Source: Manis javanica
Lineage: Eukaryota > Chordata > Mammalia > Pholidota > Manidae
Length of the DNA stretch: 64,000 nt
Assembly: GCF_040802235.1 (NCBI RefSeq)
Contig: NC_133161.1
Span: 48,163,001-48,227,000 of the forward strand
Direction of reading: 5' to 3'
In this document: in pieces, positions 1 through 12,100 of the stretch
Position numbering within the stretch: position 1 is the first letter of the stretch
Layout: the number at the start of each line of letters is the position of its first letter
Notes under the pieces: model-generated
What the model was told of the DNA's origin: nothing
Databases searched by the model: none
The model's input: only the letters and a program-made list of their open reading frames with translations
Program-made: the position numbers and the translations under genes

Positions 1-1149
1 AATCTGCATTAGATACCTTGAATACAGCCCAATCCACTCCTGCAGAAACCATCAGAAACCATTAGGATTTAATGCCAGGGACTGAGAAGCATCAAAATGA
101 GAGAATACAGATCTGTTAATAAGAGGTAAAATTTCATGGGGTAAACAAGATTGGTATGAAAGCTCAGCCTCTATATTCAATCTCTTCTTGCTTCTTACAT
201 ATTCATAAGACAAAAGAGGTTGTACCTACATGACCTCAAACTTTTAGTTCCAAAGTGAATTTGAATTTATTACCTGGATATTCCCAAAATAACCAGATTT
301 GTGTTTAGCCTTCAAGATATTTACCTAACATTTTCAATTCTCATCCAGAAACAACCTTGTAGAAAACTTTGAACATTAGCTGAGTAAATACAATTGCAGT
401 CTTGTAGACTTAGACCTAGAGGATTAAATTTAATGGGAATTTGACAACCTACTTCTAAGGCTGTTACTAGAACAGGGTTATTATTTAGTTCAACAGAGAG
501 AAGGACATCCATTTTTCTTACTCAAAGGTGTCCCTGTACTATAAATGCCTATCCTTAGTCACTCTTGTGAAGGCCAAGTGTGAAAATAAGAGGCAATAGC
601 AGCAGAGAAAGAGCCTCTTTTAAAACATTTGAGTGAGAACTACAGGTATGATTTGATTTGACAGCCTAGGAGAGACAGTTCTGGCCATCAGATTTTTTTG
701 GTAAAGCAGAGATGTAATTGTAACCCTCCTATGGGTTTCATCTAATTTCTGGGTACTCTATAGTGGTACTGTCACAGTTGGGGTCAGGACTCAGCCTTCC
801 AGCGTCAGAACTGCTCTACTCCAGAGGTACTTTTTTGTTTCTCAAGTAATAATAGACAGCTAGACACAGTGGCTACCCAGGTACCATAGATATTTTTTTG
901 ATGAGATGTGAAACTAAAGATAAAGCATTTCCCAGAATCTCTAAAAATACAGAATCTCTAAAAATCTCTGTATTTCACCTCTGTGACTGGGATCAGAACA
1001 CGCCCAAGACAAGAGTCATGTGGAGTAGAGATGAACTGCCCTTAGATAGTTTTCATGCTTCATTTTTGTGGCAACAGCTGAAAGATACATAGAGTTCTTG
1101 GATTTGCTCTTTTCTGATCTTATTCTTCACTTAAAGTTATTTTACTGCT

Positions 1150-1260
1150 AGATGACATTTATTCATCACATATTCAACAATTATTTAGCTACTAAGTGCC
1201 AGGTATTATGCAAAGTTCTGTGCAATCAGTTGGAAGCTAAACCTCTCTGGTCCATTCATA
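1150..1260 (-). repeat. L2-like relic (antisense)
   Basis: The stretch reads like the antisense of the L2 3' end: an ATTCAACAA-type start, a TTATTTAGCTACTAAGTGCCAGG-like core and a run to CAGTTGG. It is diverged and short. It could instead be a related MIR/L2 chimera. Confidence 0.35.
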
Positions 1261-1734
1261 TGGAGCTCATAGACATTCCCAAGGGATGAGAAGGTCATAG
1301 GAAAGAGAATTTGAGGTCATTCTCTGGTTGAGTTGGATTAATATTTGCCTTTTCTTAATCACATATTTAATTATTGTATGTCAAATTTCCTGCTTTGGTC
1401 CTGTTGGAACTGAGTCACCCTAAGAGCAATTATCAATAGACCATATTCACAATATTGAAAAAAATCTTATTGTTATATGGTTTTTAAAAATGTTTGCTTC
1501 ATTTTCAAAAAGCAAATGCCATAGCTTCAGTCTTGTATCTGTATCTTCTAAAACATACTATATAAGAAAGTTTATTTCAGGTGGGGAAATAAAATGAAAT
1601 AATTTTAATATAAGAGCTAGAGTTCTTACTTAATTCTTAAGATTAAGGCATCAGCACAAAATCTAAGATGTTATTTTGATCCATTGCTTTTTTGGAGTGC
1701 CTAGGTCATTAAGAAACACAGATTTTGATGTGTT

Positions 1735-1872
1735 TATTAAACTTATTGTGGCAATCATTTTACATTATGCATGTATATTAAATCATAAGTTGTATACCTT
1801 AAACCTACATAATGTTATATGTCAGTTATATCTCAGTAAAGTTGGGAAAATAAATAAATTAAAAAAATAATA
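1735..1872 (+). repeat. Old L1 3' end fragment (sense)
   Basis: The text from about 1790 (TTGTATACCTTAAACCTACA, then an ATGTTATATGTCA-type core) to an A-rich tail near 1858-1872 matches the conserved 3' terminus of old mammalian L1M families. The A-rich tail at the right gives + orientation. The 5' boundary is approximate and I saw no clear target-site duplication. Confidence 0.6.
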
Positions 1873-4800
1873 AAGAAGTACACGCCTCACCTTCTTGTAG
1901 GAAGATGAGGACAAATATACTTAATTTGTTTTTGTCACTACAGCTAAGGTTGTTTATACCTAAGTAGACCTACCCAGTAGTTTTCCAGATCAGTTTTTTT
2001 TTCAATGAAAGCTGATAGATGATAAAAGGACAACAATTAATAGGGAGTGTGGTTGGGAAGAAACGGGAGAATTTATGAGTATAATAATATACAGTGCAAA
2101 TTATAGGCAAATATACAAGGTAGTGCTTAAAAGTCTTGTAAAAGTGTTTTTATTTTTCTTCCTGTTTTCTTAGTAGTGGGACTCTATAGAAAAAGAGGAA
2201 AATTTGGTTGAGCATTTTAAATTTTATTTCATTTTCCTCTTATTGGTCTTAGAGCTTAGTCATTTATAAAACATTACTGTTTAATATTGACAACTTTGAA
2301 AGTCACTGAAAAAAAATTAAATGGCAATTTAATGTTAACAGCTGCTTATGGTTATCAAATCCATCAAAGCCCTTCATGAATATATTAGGCACAAACCCAT
2401 TGAATTACTGCTGCTGAAGACAGCTTGGTATTTTAAAATTGCCTAGTGAGAATAGATGTACTATAATAGGAGGAAGGACTGTGATTACAATTTTCTACTT
2501 TGTCTTTACATATAGAAAGCTAGACCTTTTTCTAATTATTTAATGTTCTAAAACCTTTGCATCTTAGCTATAAAATGGTCCTTGAAAGTGTACTAGAAAA
2601 TTATGTCATCTAAATTCATAGCTTTTTAAATAGCTAGAATAACAACAAAAATTCCTGAAAATATTTAATATGACTAAGTGTAGAGAAAATTGAGTAAATA
2701 GTTAAATTTTTATTCACAGCCCAAATGGTAGTCCTCCAAAGTTTAATTAATAAGGCAGCCACGTGCTTCAGTTTCATTCTTGTAGAAGACTATCTTCTCA
2801 TTAAATGTTGGTAAGGACATTGTGAGAACCACAGCTATCCTAAAGAAAAGCAAGGCACACAGCATAAAATATGCCCATGAACTTGCCCAGTCCTGAAACA
2901 ATTCCTTGGAAGGTCCATGTGCCTTCTCTCAAGATGTTTTAAATTCCAAAATACTGTCTCAGTTATCTTTTATCACACACACAATGTGCTTAGTCCAGGT
3001 GTTAGAAGACCTGATTTTTAAACCAATCTAGACTGAGGTGCAAAGGAATTACCCATCCACTTCTAATTGGTACTATTCCAGGCATTGCAAGTCAGGGTCA
3101 TCCTTGGGAGTCGGATTCACTGTGGAGGCTTAATTACATCAGTGAACTTGCACATCACCTTTTAGGTTAAACTCAAGGATAATTTTCCTTCAGGTTGTTC
3201 AATTAGCCCTCTAAGGTAGAAAGCAAAGATTTTGATTAAAAGAATTGAGGGAGAGAATAAAAATTCTTGTCTCTTTATGCACCTGCTTACAGTTCTAGAT
3301 AATTCCACCAAACTACATGGAAAGTAGGGGACTCTGCATTCAATTTTCTATAGTAATAAAGAATGATCATTTTCTTGGCATGCTCCTAGTGCATAAACTC
3401 TGGGAACCAAGGCTGACTAATAGAAGGCAATACAGAGACTTAGATCCATCTGTTCTCTGGAGATCCACCTAGAACATACCAGACTATAAATGAAGACTAT
3501 AACAGTAAGGGAATCAGAGTCCAAGAGTTCTAGAAGTAATCAAAACAAATGTCTCTTTACTAAAAGTAGACATTACTTTCAAGACTAATTAGTCTTACTT
3601 AATGTAAGACCACTAAAAGTAGTATTTTACTAATTGTAGAAGACTTGGTCTCAGAAGGAGGGAGATACTCAGTTACTAGCACCAGGATATTATATCAGAG
3701 CCAGATTATCATCAGGACTGATTTGCAATGGTGAGGTCTCTCTGAGCATTAGGATTCTGGATAGGGGATATCAATTTTAGCTGAAGCGAGAAAAAGGGAG
3801 TCAGCTAGACAGAGAACCAGGTAGCCTCTGACAAGTCTAGTCTAGAATGGGATTGATAGTTCTCTTGCCTTATTCCCAATTTGTGGAATCCTAAAGACAT
3901 ACAGCATCTTGTTAAGAACTCAAATCCAGTCTATATTAAATTGCTTATTATTCTTATATTAAAATGATTGGCCAGAGCAGCAAAGTGCCTGAGCATATTT
4001 TTGTGTGTAAGCAAATGAGATGGAAAGCAAAAGAGAATGTGTTTCCTTATCTTGCTAAGTTTATAATTATACTAATAGGAATAATAATGATTATGACCTA
4101 AAAACTCAAAAGACAAGTTAATGAGCACCATCTATCAGAACCTCTTTGTTCTGGTGAGGTTCTGTGTGACATCTTTTAAGGGGTAATGAGTTCATATGAA
4201 TTCCAGTGAGAATGTAATTCTTTTTCCTGCTACCTGCCACACAATGGTAAGTTAGTATTTACCAGCCCTAGAAAATTCAAATGAACAGAGGAATAGGAAT
4301 TTAGAAGATAAAAACAAATCTTCACTTCTAAAAACTTAAAAAGAGCCCTTAACTTGATGACTTGAAGGACACAATAGGTTTAAAAAGTTTTACAAATGTG
4401 TTAGGCTGCAAAATAAATGCAAAATTTCAATTGCTTCTTTTACCTAATCTACTTCTATAATAGTAGAAGTTTATGCCTGGTGGCTCTGCAATCTGTCAAC
4501 CTGTATTCTCTGAAGTTCCCTTTTCTGTCTGTTTCTGATTGGGGTGGGCCACAAAAGAGATCCTTGTATGAAATTTTCATTAACTGAAGCAACAGTCATT
4601 TTGTACTCACATATGTAGTTTATCTACAGGCTTACCTCATTGGCACAAGGCAGCAGTCACACCTGAAATTGCTGCCTTTTCTGTTAAAAACTCCTTTCAG
4701 CAGTCTGACTCCTGAGTCAGATGTGTTTAACTATGTAAGGAAGGACTCTGGCTTCTGCAGGACATCTGTACCATCAAGGTCAGAGGCAACAAGAGCTAAC

Positions 4801-5699
4801 TTTGGTTTTATATTGTCCTCGTCAACTATAGCTTTGCTTCTGCATTACAGCTTGTCATGAATCTCCTTCACTTTTCCTTCCTGACTCCCTGCCTTATGAA
4901 CTTTAAGCTCCCACAGCAGATGTAAATATAACAGCTTTACAGAGACAGTTTAACCATCCTCCACAATTGTGTAGAATCAAATCTCTTTTAACAAATTCCT
5001 TTATAATATATCTCTATCTCCATTCTATGTCTCTGATTGGACCTTGATGGAGATCAGGACAGTGATAGTTACAAAATGAAAAGAGGTCTCTTGACATCCT
5101 CCCAACCCTGCCCCCAAAGACCACTGGCAGGAGCAGGTTGAGAAAACTATAGAAATGAAAACAGGGACTATCTTTTGTGGAAGAGGAAGGATGACTCAGA
5201 GGGCAGAACTGCAATCCATGAAGTTATTACAGGTGAATAAATAGAACTGTGTTCTAATCAAAGAATTTTCCACATTTTCCTCATTGTATTTCAGAACTGC
5301 TATGAACCAGTGATCTCTGTGTATTTCTTATTGTCTCCATGCGTTTTGAATAGGAATGTCTACAGTGTTTATCTTGTGATTGTCCCACCACTATATGTTA
5401 CGTGGAGAGCAGGTAACTTGTCTTTTTTACTTGGTATGTCTTTAGAGTGAGAGAACTGTACTACAGGAGCTGTATTTAAGGAGTATTGTCCACATCTGGA
5501 TTTGATTTAGATGATGGGATTTTGGACCTTGAGCTGATGCTTTGAGGTGAAGAGGCTTTGTGGGTGGCTTTGGGAGAGGATGGGTGTACTCTGCATGTGG
5601 CTGGGATGTGAATCATTGGAGACCAGATGCCTGACTATGCTAGCCAGCTTACAATATAGCCTCAGTGATTCTCATTTCCTGGTATTCACAGCTTTGTAT

Positions 5700-6158
5700 A
5701 GTCCTTTCCCTCTATATACCAGGCTTGATCTGTGTGACCAAAAGAATATGGCAGCAGTAAAGTTATGCCACTTCTGAAATTAAGCCATATAAAGACATTG
5801 CTCTACCTGTTGGATCATGTGTTCTGGGGAAGCCAGTTGTCACATCAAGAGGACATGCAAGCAGCCCTGTGGAGAAGTCCATGTAATGAGGAACTGAGGC
5901 CTTTTGCCAACAGTCAAAGGGGAATGGAGAACTCTAGCCAACAGTCCTGTGGGTAAGCCTTCTTCAAGGCTGATCCTCTAGTTATGGTCGTCTTGAGATG
6001 AGATGCAACCTAATCTGTAGCTTAACTCATGAATGACTCTGAGCCAAAGCTATCCAGCTTTATTGCTCATGGATTCCTGACCAACAGAAATTGTGTGAGA
6101 TACAAAGTGTTTGTTGTAAGCTAAGTTGTGTTATGCAGCAACAAATAACTAATACAAT
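5700..6158 (+). repeat. MLT1-like LTR relic
   Basis: The block runs from GTGACCAAAAGAATATGGCA to CAACAAATAACTAATACAAT. It contains the GGGGAAGCCAG, GAACTGAGGCC, CTGACCAACAGAAATTGTG and TTTGTTGTAAGCTAAG motifs typical of old ERVL-MaLR or similar LTR repeats. The family assignment is from memory. No retroviral coding sequence accompanies it. Confidence 0.4.
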
Positions 6159-7694
6159 GCCTGAGTACAAATACAATTTTTCTTCCACTTGCCTATGAAA
6201 GCCAAACAAAAGGAAGACAAGAGAGGCAGAGAAAAGTAAATTTTTTTAGTTCAGTTTTTCTTCAATATTCATTTAGATTCTTTTAAACTAGGCTTGTGAG
6301 CAAATATTTATTCAGATAAGCTAAATTTGAAAAAAGTAAGGAAGATGGGATAGCTTTAGCTATATATATGTATCTTTGAACTGGAGAATCTACTTTTGAA
6401 AAGACAAATCATGAGATTTTCCCAAAGACTAGTCTCTTCTTTGCAGAATGGTAGGGAAGCTGCTACCTCTTTCAGGTTGAGATTTACAGTTTCATTTATT
6501 ATCCTTTCGTAATATGACTAGTTTAAAGAATGTAAAGTATGATTTGATTTCCTTCCTAGTTTTGTTATGGAAACATTTGGAAACAAGAGAAATAACATTT
6601 CTTCTAGCCTCTCTTTATTTCTGTCTTAAAATCAATTTCAGTAATTTTAACAATAAACCATAAAAATGATGAGTATACAAAGCATTGCCCAAGTGAATCC
6701 ATCATGAACCTGTGTCTGAGAATGTTTTCCTAAATAGGGGAAATGTGTTTCATACAAAAAGTCCATTTTCTGTTATTGCCTTTTTTATTTGTACTACTAG
6801 ATGCTATATATTTTCAGGCAATTTTAATAGTTTCCTGTCTCTTACTAACAAGAATGACTTGACATAATCAGCAGTGTAGACACTGTCCATTTGATCCACT
6901 CTAGGAAGCTGTCTATTTGATACAAGACTAAATCACCTCAATTCCTTTGTGGAATGAGTAGAGTATAAATAAATAAATGAGACACAAGAATAAAAAAAAA
7001 TCTGGTCAGTTCTATCAGAAGGAAACAAAGGATAGGAACATTTGGAGGCCTGGTTTAATGAAAAATGTGACAAGACAAAGAGTTATATGTAATAACTGTA
7101 AAGAGAGGAAGAATCATCACTAACATAAAATGTCCATGAAATAATTTCTTCTTTCTTTATGAAGGAAGATAATTTTATAGTTTAAGAATAATTCTCAATT
7201 CTTCGTAGTTGGAAGTCTGTTGTTGTAAAATGACTCTTTATTCACTTTTACTTCTACCAAAAAGAACTCTAATCTTCAGAACTCTTCCTATAACTCATCA
7301 CATAGCCTCAGTGATACTCATTTTTTTCTGAGTAGGAATTTCAGATTCCATTTTAGGGAGTGGGTTTGTTTGGGGGGGTGTCTTTTTTATTGTTATTTTG
7401 CCTGTTTTACTTCAATTGTAAAGTTTTTTGTCTTAGTTTTTGTTTTGAGAGGACTCCAAAATATTCTAATTTTTCCTTTTACAATTAGTGTTTGGTGTAT
7501 CTTAGGGAATGAGACAAAAATGTTATTGCTTTTGACTATATAATGTTTTACTGAGTTTTTTTTTGTACGAAATATTAATGGAGTCATTATTCTATGTCAG
7601 GTTTAGTGTTTCCGGTGGGGATGAAAAATAAGTTATGACAAATTTTTTGCCCTACAGGAGCTGGAAAGAAGTAAATTGATTTTCAAAGTCAATT

Positions 7695-7855
7695 CTTAGT
7701 TTGTCTAGCATCTGAACCACTTAGCGGGCTTGTTTAAAATGCCAACCTAAACAGATGAGTTAGAAATTCTGGGAGTGGTATTTGAGAAAATGCGTTGCAA
7801 TAGGTTCTCTCTGTAATTCTAATGCAGACTAATGTTTAAGGACCACTGATTTAGT
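7695..7855. repeat. MER5A-like DNA transposon relic
   Basis: A stretch from TAGCATCTGAACCACTTAG to TTAAGGACCACTGATTTAG ends in the GGACCACTG motif typical of MER5A-type hAT-Charlie non-autonomous elements. It is strongly diverged internally and could be another hAT relic. Confidence 0.45.
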
Positions 7856-8179
7856 AAGGGCTCTGGAGGAAAAAAACAATTTACCCTGCCAATGGAGCCA
7901 TAATGCAATCTCTAAAATACAGTAGTAGTGTCTAGGAAAGAGCTTTGCCATGGGAGTGCCTATCTGAAGGAAATTCCCCCCCCCCCCCACACACACACTT
8001 TAAAAGTACCAGAACGTGGCTCTTTGGATTTTAGAGAAAAATCTTTAAGATTTACAGATTAAACGATAAGGTTGGTGTGAACATATTTTATAATTCTATT
8101 TTTTTCTAACGCTTATGGATGGGCACTGGTATCTATGTCTAGATAGCTTTCTATTTTGTGTGTGTGTGTGACCCAAAAG

Positions 8180-9100
8180 GATACTGACTAGAACTCCCCA
8201 CTCCTCGTTCGTAGTGGGGGAAGTCACCCCAAGAAACCGTAGTGTTAGAAGAGTAAGAGCCAATCAAAGCTCTGTGGAGCGGCTTCAGGCTGGGTTCTCA
8301 GAGATTGGCGGAAGATGGGGCTGTTACCTTCATTCAATCAAACAAAGGCCGTAATAGTTTGGAGCGGTCGAAAATTCCTCGTGCGTTACCAGGAAAGGTG
8401 TTAAACCTCGGCGGGGGTGACCGCTGGCCATAAGATCCCTTGAGTGGAAAATCTGGGAGCACTACCAATACGTTACTTCCCGGGATCCTGGAGACATGGC
8501 CCGCAGTTGTGGTGGCACCAGTAACAAAAATGGCGTCAAAGCGCTTCAGGCGCCGGATCAGGTTGTGCAGTCCTAGCCCGCTCCCTTCCCACCAGACGCT
8601 CCTCCTCTCGCTCCTTGACGAGGAGATGGGCGTGGCCTGCCCGGAGGCTCCTTTCGGGAGCCCGGAAAACCGAAGGACACACATGCGCAGTTGGGCCCCT
8701 CAGGCCCTACGCCGGCCGCCTCCCGGCTGGTCGGCCCGCCCCGATCTGCCGGGCGGGGCTGGGCCGAGAGTCCAGCAGCTGCTCGCCGGGGTTTCAGAGA
8801 CTTCCTCGTTGTGAGCCCAGGCCCGGCAGTGTCCGGACTCGTACCCCCGCTGTCCTTACCGGGACCTCTAGCCTGGGTCTAGGTCGCAGCTGCAACCCCA
8901 GCCCGTCGGTTCCACTCTCAGCACAGGTCCTTTCCCGCACGCCCCGCGCTCCCTAGCATGCCCAACCCCAGCAGCACCTCCTCTCCCTACCCCCTCCCTG
9001 AGGAAATTAGGAACCTGTTGGCAGGTAAAGAGCGGGAAGGGGGCTGGTAACGCGGCTGGGCGGGGGCGAGGGGACGGCGAGCCGGTGGGGACAGAAGCAT
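8180..9100 (+). promoter_or_regulatory. SKAP2: SKAP2 CpG-island promoter and 5' UTR
   Basis: GC content and CpG density rise sharply here against an AT-rich background, and the block ends just after coding exon 1. No TATA box is evident, which fits dispersed initiation. Motifs seen by eye include CCAATCA at 8260-8266 and an inverted ATTGG at 8304-8308 (NF-Y type), a YY1-like AAAATGGCGTC at 8527-8537, an NRF1-like ATGCGCA at 8683-8689 and GC boxes at 8751-8760 and near 9057-9068. No ATG occurs between about 8700 and the SKAP2 start, so the proximal leader lacks upstream start codons. The transcription start cannot be placed from sequence alone. Factor binding is inferred from motifs only. Confidence 0.8.
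8958..9024 (+). CDS. SKAP2: SKAP2 coding exon 1 (codons 1-22 plus one base)
   Basis: SKAP2 is a cytosolic adaptor of the Src-family kinase and integrin signalling pathway in leukocytes and other cells. It partners FYB/ADAP, FYN and related proteins. The exon begins at an ATG with A at -3 (a good Kozak context) and encodes MPNPSSTSSPYPLPEEIRNL followed by LA. This matches the SKAP2 N-terminus as I know it. It ends G|GTAAAG, a good donor, leaving one base of codon 23. The first base of the exon is upstream in the CpG island; only the coding part is given. The encoded segment is the proline/serine-rich tip and the start of the N-terminal helical dimerisation region. Recognition is by sequence identity plus frame-consistent splicing to the next three exons. 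Confidence 0.95.
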
Positions 9101-12100
9101 TCAGTCTCTACCCTCCCTGCACTCTCCACGTCTCCTGGCCAGTAGGAGCGGAACTGGGAGTGGGGAAGAGTGAGAAAGGGAGTGGGCGTGTGTCTTGAAA
9201 TTTGGTACGAGGTTGGTGGGGAGGCCCTTCCTGGTGGGCCACACTAACGGGATAAGGATAGTTGTTTGTATTGCGTGCGAGAGAGAAAAGGAGGAAGGGA
9301 GAAGAGATAGGAGGGCGGTGATGCGGGGAGGAGAGAGAATGATGCATGTGAGAGAGCTAGGAAAGGATCAGAAGTCAAAGATGCAGTTCTTTGGTAGCTT
9401 GGCCAATGGAGGAGGAGAAGGGTACAAAGATGTCTAAGCTACAGGTATTAAGGGTCAGGGGTTATAGGATGGAAGGGTGTGTCATTTCTAAAACTCCCAT
9501 TTTTCTTGGACATTTATTTCACTCATATTTAAGTTTTCAAAGAGGGCCTGATTCTTAAATGGCCACTAGTCTTAAGCCAGAGTAACTAAAACAAAAAAGG
9601 AAGGATATGTTTAGTCCAACTTCCTGTGTCATATGATGAAAATACTTCATCTTTGCACCCAGATCTTCCCCTTTTCAATTTTAAATTACCACATATAGGA
9701 ACTTGTTTTCGGAGTTAAAGATGGGCTCCTCAAGGTTGTTATGAATCCACTACTAGTTCAGTAATGTACTAAGTATGAAGATGTGTATTTTCACTGTCAA
9801 GGTAGAAAGTATATCTTTTTAGGGTAGCACAGACCTCACCTATCCTGATGCTCTGGAATTCTTACCATTATTCACTCTGTCATGAGTACATCAGAATTCT
9901 GGAAACTGAATTTTGATAATTTGATTTTAGTTGTCTCTTAAGTATTTATCTTTCAATATTGGTCATGAATAATGATAAAAAGAGCCTCTTTTAAATGCCC
10001 GTGTTACAACTTGTTTATTTTAACTCTTAAAAAGCAGTATCTAAAATGTAACTTTAAAGAGTAAGTTACTGTTACAGCAAATCTCTTAATACAGTTACAC
10101 TACTTTGATAGTGAGCAACATGAATATGATAGAGAAAATAAAAGCAATAGGGTATGAATGCATACTTATGTTTATGTGAACATGATTAAAGTGTGATGAA
10201 TGCATTTGTAGTGGGATAGTTTTACTATTTTTACTCAAAGAAATGCTTGTTTTCATTAATGGGTATCAATAAGGGGAATAAAGAACTGTAAAGATGACTT
10301 AAGGCAACTTATATTCCATTTTAGAGTTTCACATTGAGTACTGACTTTGTTTCACTATAGTTAGTGTCTGTACATTGTTAATGGTCCAGTGCTAAAATCA
10401 CTTTAGACTATTTAGTAACCAGATCAGTACTCCATTACTCCAGAAATAGGTGTCCATTTTCAGGATATTCTAGTTCTGAATTTTTGAATTTAAGAAATAG
10501 AGACCTCTGGGTATATGCTTTTAAAGCTTGACAGTTGCACAGTAGACAGTTTGCTCTTTGGATCCATCTCATATATTTGCAGATGGTATGAGACCCCTTT
10601 TCTCTTATGCCCACAGATTACATGTATGTCATGTGGCCCTTATTTCTGTAATTTAACTGAAAGGTCAGACTTAAATAATATTTAAATTATCTTCCAGTGC
10701 TAACTTCCTTTATACTTTAGAGATCTCTCTTTATGCTGATAATATATTTGCATAATGTCTGAAATTATTTAAAAAGTCATTGACATTTTCAGTATTTCAT
10801 ATTAAGGCAAATAACATATTAAAACACATGACGTATTTAATAAATATTAAAACATGAAACATTTGGAGATTACAAATTTGTCTTAGACTTTATTTTCAGA
10901 GGGTTTTCAAGAGGTATGGATATGAGGAAATATGTATATTTTAAATAAATGAAACAAGTGAGTCTGTTTTTCAGTTTTTAACTTATTCAAAGAAAGTTGT
11001 TAACATTTTGTTTGACTGTAATTAAAATCTTTTTTGAGGTAGGAAAGGTTTCAGGAATAAATGTTCTCAGCAGTTTTTTTTTCACATTTTTCATCCAAAA
11101 AATTGTTAGGATTGTGTATGATGATTTTCATAATTCAAGATTGTTAGATTTAAAGTCATTAAAACTACCAGCAAGTGTTGGTATTCGTTTGCATTTTAGA
11201 GATTGCTGAAGAACCTAGTATTTTCTTTGAAACTAAGAAGGAGATATTGGTAGTGGCAGTTGTAGCTCACAGTTGACTATTCTTAGAATGCATGGCCCAT
11301 GCTAGAATTGCAAGGTTGAGAGGATAAGGAACTAAACTTGTCAGGTCTTTAAAATCCCTTGCTTTCAGAGAAAAGACTACAAAGTCAAAAGATAATGCCT
11401 ATCAAAAATGTTGCTTGGACATGCTTAGACATTTCCCTTTGTGTTCCATATGCCTATTATACAAATCATTATATGTTATACATGTTAAATGTTTGACATT
11501 TCAACTACTTGATAGAAGTAGGTGCTCAAGTGTAGTCTTACCAATTTATATTATTTTCTTTATTTTTCTTTCTGGTTGTAGCAGTTTTAGGCTTCCCTTT
11601 AAATATTTGTTACCCCTCTCCTCTTCATTTCTTCCCCTTAAAAAATTATATAAAAATGTAAAAACCCATAGAGGTTATCATTCTAACTCACATTTAATGA
11701 AACTCTTGAAAAAGTGGCTATGTAGTTTTGAATAGTAGTTTGTATTTCTGTGGAGTCAGTTTATTAAATCTGAAAACCTATACTTTTTATAAAAGTGCTG
11801 AATTACTCTGTTTCATGAAAAGAAAAAGATTTACACAGTTTTTTGTTGCTGTTAAAAGCAAGTTTCTAACTGCTGTTTAGGCACTACAGGGCAATCTTTA
11901 ATTTTTTCCACAACAGTGGAAAGAATAGGTTTAGCCTGGATAATTAGAATCAAAGGATAATCCCAAATCTTGTCCATTTAATATTCTCCCACATCCAAAT
12001 ATTTTGACTAGGACTAACGGCAAGAATAACCTTGATTTATGTTTTTTTCCCAGGCAGGCAAGAAAGTGAGAGGGAATAGAACCATTGGCCCTCCCACCCA

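Larger units (their letters stand above)
1..8180. other. Upstream intergenic DNA, no supported gene
   Basis: AT-rich single-copy-like DNA without a convincing coding region. All open frames here are short (under about 80 codons), lack recognisable protein features and are not flanked by paired splice sites that extend them. Old repeat relics are listed separately: an L1 3' tail near 1.8 kb, an L2-like piece near 1.2 kb, an LTR-like block near 5.7-6.2 kb and a MER5A-like piece near 7.7 kb. A C13 run followed by (AC)n lies at 7976-7998. From established synteny, the DNA upstream of SKAP2 in mammals leads toward HOXA1, so long-range HOXA regulatory elements or lncRNAs are possible, but I see no direct evidence for one. 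Confidence 0.6.

Noticed and set aside
8334..8684. 116-codon open frame on the minus strand in the promoter
   Set aside because: It lies wholly in a CpG island where stop codons are rare, has no recognisable domain, and overlaps frames of similar length on the other strand.
8440..8956. Overlapping + strand open frames upstream of SKAP2
   Set aside because: They are GC-driven, end before or out of frame with the SKAP2 ATG, and have no protein similarity I recognise.
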